A stretch of 40,751 nucleotides of DNA, from the NCBI GenBank assembly GCA_903908825.1, contig CAIVTJ010000331.1, positions 1 through 40,751 on the forward strand, given 5' to 3'. Origin of the DNA: an uncultured Pseudomonadota bacterium. GTDB lineage: Bacteria; Pseudomonadota; Gammaproteobacteria; Steroidobacterales; Steroidobacteraceae. The notes under the pieces are model-generated. The model saw nothing but the letters and a program-made list of their open reading frames with translations. It was not told the DNA's origin and did not search any database. How positions within the stretch are numbered: position 1 is the stretch's first letter; the number at the start of each line of letters is the position of its first letter. Of this stretch, positions 24,181 to 33,782 are shown piece after piece. The translations under genes and the position numbers were made by a program.

Positions 24181-25266
24181 TTAACGGGTCTGCAGATGCC
24201 GCGTAAAAAACGGCATCACTTGCGTCTCTAAACGCTGCTCGATGGCGCTGACATGGTCGCCGTCATAAATGCTCGCCGTGTGCGCCACACCATAGCCGGC
24301 CAGTATCTGGTCCAGCGTGCGCACCGTGGCGGCGATACCCACATCCCGATCACCGGCATCAAAGGCAATGGCCTTGTAGCGACGCAGCGCCGGGATGTAC
24401 TGGTGCACCATGGCCAGCGGTGAATTGGCCACCCACGCTGCAATGACCTCGGGTTGGGCTTGGCCGTCGACCATCGGCAAATCAAAAAACCGCGGAGGCT
24501 TGCCCGGGTTGGGTGACCAAGCGGCAGCCGAGGCGAGCATCGCTTTGAGGCCAAAGCTGGCCTTGGCGAAGTCGGCGTCGGTCTGCACCGCCGCAGCCTG
24601 CGCAGCTTGCTCGGGGTTGGCCGCAAGGTTTGCGCCCATGCAGCAGGGGCTCATCGCATACAGGCTGGAGAACACCTGCGGATATTTCATTCCTAAGCGC
24701 ACCGTGCCATAGCCACCCATCGAGTGGCCGGCCAAGCCCCGGCTCTCGCGTTTGGCCAGAGTGCGGTAGTGCGCATCGACCCAGGCCACCAGATCGTGAG
24801 CCACAAAGGCTTCCCAGTCACCGGTGGTCACCGAGTTGGAATACATGCTGCCCTGATAGCGTGTGTAGGCATCGGGCATGACGATGATCATGGGGGCTGC
24901 ACCCGCGACCCAAGCCTTATCGACCGCCGTGGGCACATGTACGAAATGCTTGCCGTCCAGACCGAACCAGCGGCTGTCCGAATCGGTATAGCCGTGCAGC
25001 AGGTAGAGCACCGGATAGCGCTTGCGCGGCGAGCTGTCATAGCCTGGCGGCAGATACACCGACACCTTGCGGTCGGGGCTGTCGCCCTCCAGGTTGCCCT
25101 CGAGTGAGGCGCCATGAACCGTCAGCCGTTCATAGCGGCCCAGGTTTTGATGCACCACCGGTGCAGCCACCGGCGTAGCGCCGGGCTGCTGGGCCTGTGC
25201 CGAGAACGGTGGGGTTGCGCACAGGCACAAGGCCAGAACCTTGATCAGCGTGGGTGTGCTCTTCAT
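24181..25266 (-). CDS. Secreted esterase of the esterase D / FrsA-like alpha/beta-hydrolase family
   Basis: This 361-residue protein begins with a Sec signal peptide (MKSTPTLIKVLALCLCATPP, cleavage near AQAQ). It belongs to the putative esterase group (esterase D, feruloyl esterase-like, mycolyltransferase-like). An early strand pattern DRKVSVYLPPGYD and YPVLYLLHGYTD is followed by the nucleophile Ser182 in GLAGHSMGGYG. The acid is probably in FDAGDRDVG and the histidine in YDGDHVSAIE. It would act in the periplasm or outside on an unknown ester. It lies 43 bases after icd on the same strand, with GGGGG a few bases before its ATG. Confidence 0.85.
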   Translation of the reverse strand: MKSTPTLIKVLALCLCATPPFSAQAQQPGATPVAAPVVHQNLGRYERLTVHGASLEGNLEGDSPDRKVSVYLPPGYDSSPRKRYPVLYLLHGYTDSDSRWFGLDGKHFVHVPTAVDKAWVAGAAPMIIVMPDAYTRYQGSMYSNSVTTGDWEAFVAHDLVAWVDAHYRTLAKRESRGLAGHSMGGYGTVRLGMKYPQVFSSLYAMSPCCMGANLAANPEQAAQAAAVQTDADFAKASFGLKAMLASAAAWSPNPGKPPRFFDLPMVDGQAQPEVIAAWVANSPLAMVHQYIPALRRYKAIAFDAGDRDVGIAATVRTLDQILAGYGVAHTASIYDGDHVSAIEQRLETQVMPFFTRHLQTR

Positions 25267-25309
25267 GGTCCCGGCCCCCTGTTGTGATGTGCTGCGGTCA
25301 GTACTGGGT

Positions 25310-27604
<2,295 letters not shown>

Positions 27605-27641
27605 CTAGAGTCGCCCGTCTTTTGCATTCCGGGGGCCCAAC

Positions 27642-28553
27642 ATGTCTGTGCAGCTGCAGATCGCGCTACTTATTTCGCTGTTCGGCGCCGGCTTCGTGGC
27701 GCGCCGCTTGGGTTGGCTCAAGCCCCCGCATGCCGGTCGCATGCTGCAACTGGTGATGAATGTGGGCCTGCCGGCCCTGCTGGTGGCTTCTATCAGCCGC
27801 ATCCACCTGACCCGCGATTTGCTGGCTTTGCCCCTGTCTGCGGTGCTGATCAGCGGCCTGACGCTGTTGGCCGCGGCTTGGGTCGGCAGGGCTTTGGCCT
27901 TGCCGCGACCGGCGCAGGGCGCGATGGTCATCTGCAGCATGTCCATCAACAACAGTTTTCTATTCGTATTCGTGCTGGCCGCCTGGGGCGGGGCGGCCTT
28001 TGCGCAGCTGGCGTTGTTTGACCTGGGTAACGCCATCATGCAGGGCACTGTGCTGTATGCGACGGCCGCGTGGTACGGCGGGCATGGCACAGGCCTTGTC
28101 GCCATCCTGCGGCGCATGGCTGGTTTTGTGCCGCTGTGGGCGGTGCTGCTGGCGCTATTGATGAATTTGACCGGTCTGACCTTGCCCGAGCCCGTGGCCA
28201 ACGCCCTGGCTTTGGGCGGCCGCACCATCCTGCTGCTGGTGGTGCTGGCGCTGGGCGTGTTGTTTGATGTGACGCTGCTGCGGTCGGCTCGCCTGGCGTA
28301 CACACTTGCGCTGCGCATAGGGCTGGGCGTGCTGCTGGCCGCAGTGTGCGTCTGGGTCTTTGATCTTCAGGGCAGCCTGCAGTCCGTGGTGCTGCTGGGT
28401 GGTTTGGCACCCATAGGCTTTAGCGCTGTGGCCATCGCCAACCGTGAATCACTGGATCGTGAACTGGCTGCCAGCGCAGCCAGCATGTCGGTGTTGCTGG
28501 CGCTGGCTTATGTGCCGCTGGCCTTGTGGTTGTTGCACCCGGCCAGCGGCTAG
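27642..28553 (+). CDS. AEC-family (auxin efflux carrier-like) permease
   Basis: This 303-residue inner-membrane protein has about ten hydrophobic segments in two repeats, with the GLPALLVASISRI and MVICSMSINNSFLFV segments typical of bacterial AEC permeases (malonate, malate or small organic acid carriers). Nothing in the sequence fixes the substrate. It is divergent from icd and convergent with the SYLF gene, 6 bases from its end. A TAGAGT (27606-27611) and a GGGGG upstream of the ATG may be its promoter and ribosome site. Confidence 0.8.
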   Translation: MSVQLQIALLISLFGAGFVARRLGWLKPPHAGRMLQLVMNVGLPALLVASISRIHLTRDLLALPLSAVLISGLTLLAAAWVGRALALPRPAQGAMVICSMSINNSFLFVFVLAAWGGAAFAQLALFDLGNAIMQGTVLYATAAWYGGHGTGLVAILRRMAGFVPLWAVLLALLMNLTGLTLPEPVANALALGGRTILLLVVLALGVLFDVTLLRSARLAYTLALRIGLGVLLAAVCVWVFDLQGSLQSVVLLGGLAPIGFSAVAIANRESLDRELAASAASMSVLLALAYVPLALWLLHPASG

Positions 28554-28559
28554 CGCGTT

Positions 28560-29384
28560 TTAGCGCGGTTCGGCACCCGGACGCGCGTCTTCCAGCGGAA
28601 AACTGCGTGCGCCTTCGCGGGGCGTCGGGCTGGCCGGTGCCGCTGTCGGCGCCGTCACTGCAGGTGCTTGGGCGGGGCTGACAGACAGGTTGCTGCTGGT
28701 GCCGGTGCTGGTGGCGATGGCTTCCAGAAAGCCACGCACACCGGCAGAGTCTTTACGCACTGCGCCACTCAAGATCTCGGAAGCCAGCACGCCGCTGCGG
28801 CCATAAAAGCGCGCGTTGGAACCGCTCTCTATGGCCAGTACCGTGCCGTCCAGCGAAACACCGGCAAACAGCCCGCGATTGCGTGAATAGGACAACACTT
28901 CGGCATTGAGGCCCGCAGCGGCTTCGCCTTGGCGGCCCAGCGGCCCGGCGGCCACCGAGGCGCCAGCGCCCAAGGTCAGTTGTCCGCCGGCCAAGCCTTC
29001 GACACCGCGACGCGTGGTGAACACCAGCACGATATCGGTGGACTGCCAACCGATCTGCCAACCCACACCACCGCCGGTCAGCGATACAAACACCGGGTTG
29101 GTGAAGCGACCGGTGGCATCACGCACCACCAGCACGCCGTTGCCGCGGCGGCCACCGACCACGAAGGCGATCTTGGTGACATCGGGGATGACGGCAATGC
29201 CATAAGCGCCTTGCAATAGACGGTCAGGAATGACGTCGTCGCGTTGACCGCGCAGTTCGGCCAGCACTTCGGTGGCGACCAGCAGCTTGGATTCTTCGCG
29301 TGCCTGAGCGTGGGAGGGCGGGGCGGTGAAGCTCGCCAGCAGCAGCAAGCTGAGGCCAATGAGTCGGGATTGAACAATTCGCAT
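28560..29384 (-). CDS. SYLF-domain (Ysc84-like) lipid-binding exported protein
   Basis: This 274-residue protein has an N-terminal signal peptide ending near PSHAQA. Its SYLF domain runs from about residue 45 to 225, with GAYGIAVIPDVTKIAFVVGG, GNGVLVVRD, the GGGVGWQIGWQSTDIVLVF core and the LTLGAGASVAAGPLGRQGEA block. The family binds phosphoinositides or other lipids in eukaryotes; the bacterial role is not established. A proline/alanine-rich tail follows. GGGGA lies 6 bases before its ATG. It is divergent from the CPA2 antiporter. Confidence 0.85.
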   Translation of the reverse strand: MRIVQSRLIGLSLLLLASFTAPPSHAQAREESKLLVATEVLAELRGQRDDVIPDRLLQGAYGIAVIPDVTKIAFVVGGRRGNGVLVVRDATGRFTNPVFVSLTGGGVGWQIGWQSTDIVLVFTTRRGVEGLAGGQLTLGAGASVAAGPLGRQGEAAAGLNAEVLSYSRNRGLFAGVSLDGTVLAIESGSNARFYGRSGVLASEILSGAVRKDSAGVRGFLEAIATSTGTSSNLSVSPAQAPAVTAPTAAPASPTPREGARSFPLEDARPGAEPR

Positions 29385-29476
29385 GGGTAATCCCCGGTGT
29401 CAGCCTGATTGGGCTGTCTCATCTTACCTGACTCTGTGGTTGCATCGTCCTGCGCAGCGGCCTAAGTTCAAGGTAC

Positions 29477-31462
29477 ATGGCCGATCAGCCACTCACCCAA
29501 GTGCTCATCCTATTGCTGGCGTCGGTCGGCGTGGTGGCGATGGCGCGTCGCTTAGGGTTGCCGGCCATCCTGGGCTATTTGTTCGTCGGCTTGGCAGTGG
29601 GTCCACACGCCTTGGCGGTGGTGGGCGAGAGCGATGGCACCCATCTGTTGGCTGATATCGGCGTGGTGTTTCTGTTGTTCACGCTTGGGCTGGAGTTCAG
29701 TTGGCCGCGCATGCTGGCCATGCGGCGCGAGGTGTTCGGCCTGGGATTGTTGCAGGTGTCGGCCACTGCACTGGCGTTTGCGGCCCTGGGCATCATAGCG
29801 GGCATCGATTGGATGCCGGCGCTGGTCGCCGGTGGTGCGGTGGCGATGTCTTCCACGGCCATCATCATCCGTCAGCTCACAGAACAGTCCGAGGTCAACC
29901 GCACCCACGGACGCACGGCCCTGTCAGTGTTGTTGTTTCAAGATCTGGCGTTCGTGCCATTGCTGGCTGTCGCCACGGCTCTGGCCAGTGGTTCACTCAA
30001 TGGTCAGTTGGATGCCGGAACTGCTCTGCGAGCGCTGGCCTTGGCCGCGTTGTCCCTTGTGGCGGTGTTTGCCATCGGGCGCTTTTTGTTGCGGCCTCTG
30101 CTGGTCGAGATCACGCGCAGCCGGCTCAGAGAGTTGTTCACGTTGACGGTGCTGCTGTTGGTGCTGGCGTCGGGTTGGATTACGCAGGCGGCAGGTTTGT
30201 CTATGGCCTTGGGCGGGTTTTTGTCGGGCATGATGCTGGCCGAATCCGAATACCGTCATCAGGTCGAGTCGGTCATACGGCCCTTCCGCGAGTTGCTGTT
30301 GGGCTTGTTCTTTATCAGCGTCGGCATGTTGCTCGACCTGCACCTTCTGGTGAGCGAGTTCTGGTTTATCTCGGTGCTGGTGCTGGTGGTCACTCTCCTG
30401 AAAGTAGCCACGACCTCGCTGGTGACCAGAGCCTTCGTCAGCACGCACTTCAAAGCCTTGCGTACCGGCATGGTGTTGGGTGGCGGTGGTGAGTTTGGCG
30501 TCGCGCTGCTCACCGTGCTGTTGCCGACGCAGGTGTTGCCCCCCGGACTTGCTCAGGTGTTGCTGGTGACTTTGGTCATCACCATGGTGATTGCGCCTTT
30601 TGGCATCCGGTACAACAAAACCATTGCGCGCTTTCTATTGCGTGAACAGGGACCGCCACAACGGGCCAGCGAACGAGAGGCCGAGGCCACGCTGGCGGTT
30701 GCGGCACGCGAACACGTTATCTTGTGTGGCTTCGGTCGCGTCGGCCAGAACATCGCCCGCGTGCTGCAGTCGCAGGGCTTTGAATACATCGCGATCGATC
30801 TGGACCTCGCGCGGGTGCGCCCGGCGCGTCTGGCTGGTGAGCCTGTGGTCTATGGCGATTGCTCTGATGAAGACGTGTTGCTGTCCTGCGGCCTGCGCAC
30901 GGCCAGCGCCGTGGTGATCAGCTTTGCCGAGCCGGCTGTGTCCGTCGGTATCGTGCGCGCGGTGCGCGCGCTGCGGGCTGATGTGCCGGTGTTGGTGCGT
31001 ACGGCCGATGATGTGGGTATCGCTGAACTGACGGCGGTGGGTGCTACCGAGATTGTGCCCGAGACCTTCGAGGCCAGTCTGATGCTGGTCTCGCAGGTAC
31101 TGATGTTGTTGCAGGTGCCGGTTTCAAAAGTGGTGCGCACCATCGGTGATATCCGCAGTCATCGTTATGCCACCTTGCGTACGGTCATACACCGTGAAGG
31201 TGAAGACCCGCTGGCCACAGACGATGACCGGCACGAGCGCTTGGCTACCGTGGTGTTGCCACCCCGTGCCTGGGCCGTGGGCCGGCCGCTGACCGAAGTG
31301 CGTGCCCGGGGCTGTGAAGTGGCCTTCACCGCTATCCGCCGTAATGGCGTGACTGGACGTGAGCCCGATAAGACCATGCTGCTGCGCGAAGGCGATGTGC
31401 TGGTCTTGTTCGGTCTGCCTGCCGCCTTGGAACACGCCGAGAGCGTGCTGCTGGCTGGTTAA
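29477..31462 (+). CDS. CPA2 monovalent cation:proton antiporter with RCK/TrkA domains (Kef/YbaL type)
   Basis: This 661-residue inner-membrane protein has about twelve hydrophobic segments (residues 5-390) of the Na+/H+ exchanger domain. A cytosolic TrkA-N (RCK) domain follows, with the nucleotide-binding GFGRVGQ (418-424), then a TrkA-C domain (about 570-655). This matches KefB/KefC/YbaL-type potassium efflux or cation/proton exchange systems gated by nucleotide. No ancillary KefG/F-type gene adjoins. AAGG precedes the ATG by 4 bases. Confidence 0.9.
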   Translation: MADQPLTQVLILLLASVGVVAMARRLGLPAILGYLFVGLAVGPHALAVVGESDGTHLLADIGVVFLLFTLGLEFSWPRMLAMRREVFGLGLLQVSATALAFAALGIIAGIDWMPALVAGGAVAMSSTAIIIRQLTEQSEVNRTHGRTALSVLLFQDLAFVPLLAVATALASGSLNGQLDAGTALRALALAALSLVAVFAIGRFLLRPLLVEITRSRLRELFTLTVLLLVLASGWITQAAGLSMALGGFLSGMMLAESEYRHQVESVIRPFRELLLGLFFISVGMLLDLHLLVSEFWFISVLVLVVTLLKVATTSLVTRAFVSTHFKALRTGMVLGGGGEFGVALLTVLLPTQVLPPGLAQVLLVTLVITMVIAPFGIRYNKTIARFLLREQGPPQRASEREAEATLAVAAREHVILCGFGRVGQNIARVLQSQGFEYIAIDLDLARVRPARLAGEPVVYGDCSDEDVLLSCGLRTASAVVISFAEPAVSVGIVRAVRALRADVPVLVRTADDVGIAELTAVGATEIVPETFEASLMLVSQVLMLLQVPVSKVVRTIGDIRSHRYATLRTVIHREGEDPLATDDDRHERLATVVLPPRAWAVGRPLTEVRARGCEVAFTAIRRNGVTGREPDKTMLLREGDVLVLFGLPAALEHAESVLLAG

Positions 31463-31511
31463 ACCATCGGGCGCTGTGGCTTATGCTTAGGCTGCTTTAA
31501 ACTGTTGCGCC

Positions 31512-31522
31512 GTACACTGTAC
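31512..31522 (+). promoter_or_regulatory. Candidate -10 box TACACT inside the palindrome GTACA-C-TGTAC
   Basis: TACACT (31513-31518) ends 6 bases before the ATG of the heme protein gene, fitting a leaderless start. It sits in an 11-base palindrome, which may be a repressor site. No Shine-Dalgarno is visible. Confidence 0.35.
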
Positions 31523-31524
31523 TG

Positions 31525-33114
31525 ATGAACAACCGGCTTTTGCTTTTGCTGCTGTGCAGTTGGTCTTGGGCAGCGCACGCCCAGACCGATGTGCCTCAGG
31601 TCACTGCTTCGCGCTACGACGCGGACTATCCGTCACTGGGCTATTCCAATCGCGCCACGCATAACGCCTTCGCGCGTTTGCAGCAGCGACTCGATAAAGG
31701 GGAGCTGCAGCTCAAATGGCGTGCCGAGCGGGGTTATCTGGATGACTTGCTGGCGGCGTTGAAAATTGATGCTTCGTCGCAAGTTCTGGTCTATTCCAAA
31801 ACCAGTTTGCAGATCGATGGCATAACAGCCGCCACGCCACGCGCGGTGTATTTCAATGACGAAGCCTATGTGGGCTTTGTACAAGGCATGCCGCTGATGG
31901 AATTGGCGGCCTTTGACGACGAACTGGGCATGGTTTTCTACACGCTGGTCAATCGCCTGCCTGGTGCAGCGCGTATAGACCGCGAAGCAGCGCGTTGTCT
32001 GACCTGCCATGACACCTATTCGATGCTGGGCGGTGGTGTACCCAGGGTCATGGTGCTCTCGGCAGTGGTCGAAAGTGATTACAACCCGGGCACCCGCGAG
32101 ACCTCTGAAGAGACCAGCGACCAGACGCCCTTGCGTGAGCGCTGGGGCGGCTGGTTTGTCAGCGGCCAAACCGGCAGTCAGGTGCATCTGGGTAACCTGC
32201 CGATCAGTGGCGAAGCCAAGCTGACCGCGCTGAGCGATGCGCAGCGCATGAACTTGCAATCCCTTGAGGGCCTGCTCGACACCAAGCCCTACATCAGCAA
32301 CAAAAGCGATGTGGTCGCATTGATGGTGTTGGAGCATCAGACCATCGTGCAAAACCTGATGACACGCGCCAGCATCAAGCTGCGCACGGTGTTGCCGCGC
32401 TTGGAGGGCGGTCAGATGCCCCAGTCCACTGACACTTTGAGTGCGCGCGGGCAGACCACACTGCAGGCACTGCTGGAGCCCTTGCTGCGGCAGATGTTGT
32501 TTGTCGATGCTGTGCAGTTCACGCAGCCTATCCGCGGCAGCGCTGGCTTTGAGCAGGTGTTTGAGGCGCGTGGGCCGCGCGATGGACAAGGCCGCTCGTT
32601 ACGGCAGCTTGATCTGCAAACCACACTGTTTCGGTGGCCGGTCAGCTATTTTATCTATTCGACCGCGTTTGACAGCCTGCCGCAGCTGGCGCGCGACTAT
32701 CTGTACGGTCGTTTGATTCAGGTCTTGCAGGGCCGTGACGCCAAGCTGACTTTAGATCGCTACAGTGCCGCAGACCGCGCCGCAACCCTAGAACTGCTGC
32801 AGGCTACCAAGCCGGAGTTTGCTGCCTATGTGGCACGCATGCGGGCAATGACGATGACACCAGCGATAACCAGCACCGTGCCCAGCAATTGCCAGACGTG
32901 GGGTCTTTCGCCCAGTAGCCATGCGCCCATCAGCAGTGACGCCGGTGGTCCAACGGTGCCGGCCAAGGCGCCGCGTACCGCACCGATGCGCTTGATGCCC
33001 TCGGCCTGCAGCAGTGTCGGCAGAAACAGGCACAGCACCGATAAGGCCAGCAACAGCAGCCAGCTGTGGGCTGATACGGCCAGCACTGCCGTCAGGGGAT
33101 GGCTGAATAAGTAG
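31525..33114 (+). CDS. Exported protein with one heme-c motif, unknown function, unusual C-terminal extension
   Basis: This 529-residue ORF begins with a signal peptide (MNNRLLLLLLCSWSWAAHAQ). A single heme-attachment motif Cys158-x-x-Cys161-His162 (CLTCHD) is followed by a GGGVPRVMVLS segment and RWGGWFVSG. Residues up to about 435 look like a coherent periplasmic protein, resembling uncharacterised cytochrome-like proteins. From about residue 434 the frame runs antisense through the end of the convergent EamA permease gene for 289 bases, and this part shows no recognisable pattern. The authentic end may be near TKPEFAAYVARM; a +1 shift near 32822-32848 would meet TGA at 32849. No electron partner is encoded nearby. 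Confidence 0.7.
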   Translation: MNNRLLLLLLCSWSWAAHAQTDVPQVTASRYDADYPSLGYSNRATHNAFARLQQRLDKGELQLKWRAERGYLDDLLAALKIDASSQVLVYSKTSLQIDGITAATPRAVYFNDEAYVGFVQGMPLMELAAFDDELGMVFYTLVNRLPGAARIDREAARCLTCHDTYSMLGGGVPRVMVLSAVVESDYNPGTRETSEETSDQTPLRERWGGWFVSGQTGSQVHLGNLPISGEAKLTALSDAQRMNLQSLEGLLDTKPYISNKSDVVALMVLEHQTIVQNLMTRASIKLRTVLPRLEGGQMPQSTDTLSARGQTTLQALLEPLLRQMLFVDAVQFTQPIRGSAGFEQVFEARGPRDGQGRSLRQLDLQTTLFRWPVSYFIYSTAFDSLPQLARDYLYGRLIQVLQGRDAKLTLDRYSAADRAATLELLQATKPEFAAYVARMRAMTMTPAITSTVPSNCQTWGLSPSSHAPISSDAGGPTVPAKAPRTAPMRLMPSACSSVGRNRHSTDKASNSSQLWADTASTAVRGWLNK

Positions 33115-33731
33115 TAGAGAAGCACGCCGGCAGTCGCTGCGGTCATCGCAATGATGGTAAAGCCGCTGCTGCCTAGGACCGGGATGCAACGCTGTCCCAA
33201 TAAAAAATAAGCGGCAGTGGTGGTTGCGCAGAACAGCACCATCAACGAGCCGGTCAGGTTGTGTTGCCAGGCGGCGGCATCAAAGCCACCGACCACCAGC
33301 AGGATGCCACCCCAGGTCAGCGCCAGCGCGACGAGGATGGCTGGCCGGGGCCAAGCCCGTAGCACCAGTGCGCTCCACAGCACGATCAAGGCCGGATAGC
33401 TGAACAGCAAGGCCCGTTCGATACTGATGTCGATGAGTTCCAGTGCGTGGAAGTCGATCAGCGCACCGGCGCCATAGCACAGCACGCCTGCAAAAGCGGC
33501 CTCGAGCACAGTCCGTGTCGGCACTGCGCGCAGCGATAGCCGCGTGCCTAAGCCCAAAAGCGCAAATAACGGTAAAGCCAGCAGGGCGCGCAAGGCCGTG
33601 AGGGTCGGGTAATCGACACCTGAGTGGAACAGGACTTTGGAGAACAGCCCCTTGCTGGCAAATAACACGGCACCTGCAGCAGCCAGCAGCAGGCCCGTCA
33701 GGGCCTGGGCAGGCCGATTCGTACTGGACAT
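32826..33731 (-). CDS. EamA/DMT-superfamily permease
   Basis: This 301-residue protein has about ten hydrophobic segments in two EamA repeats, including the paired GAWLLGERPHVWQLLGTVLV segment that ends the second repeat. It belongs to the drug/metabolite transporter superfamily of exporters for amino acids or metabolites; the substrate is unknown. I start at ATG 33731 because the frame further upstream is the antisense of ppc. It is divergent from ppc across 51 bases, and its last 289 bases are overlapped by the convergent heme-protein frame. Confidence 0.85.
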   Translation of the reverse strand: MSSTNRPAQALTGLLLAAAGAVLFASKGLFSKVLFHSGVDYPTLTALRALLALPLFALLGLGTRLSLRAVPTRTVLEAAFAGVLCYGAGALIDFHALELIDISIERALLFSYPALIVLWSALVLRAWPRPAILVALALTWGGILLVVGGFDAAAWQHNLTGSLMVLFCATTTAAYFLLGQRCIPVLGSSGFTIIAMTAATAGVLLYYLFSHPLTAVLAVSAHSWLLLLALSVLCLFLPTLLQAEGIKRIGAVRGALAGTVGPPASLLMGAWLLGERPHVWQLLGTVLVIAGVIVIARMRAT

Positions 33732-33765
33732 CACGACAGAATGCCATTGTGGCTCGTGTGACGGG

Positions 33766-33771
33766 TAGAAT
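33766..33771 (+). promoter_or_regulatory. TAGAAT, candidate ppc -10 box
   Basis: TAGAAT matches TATAAT at five of six bases and lies 11 bases before the GTG of ppc, leaving room for a leader of only a few bases. No ribosome site is visible before the GTG. Confidence 0.4.
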
Positions 33772-33782
33772 CTGTAGTTACC

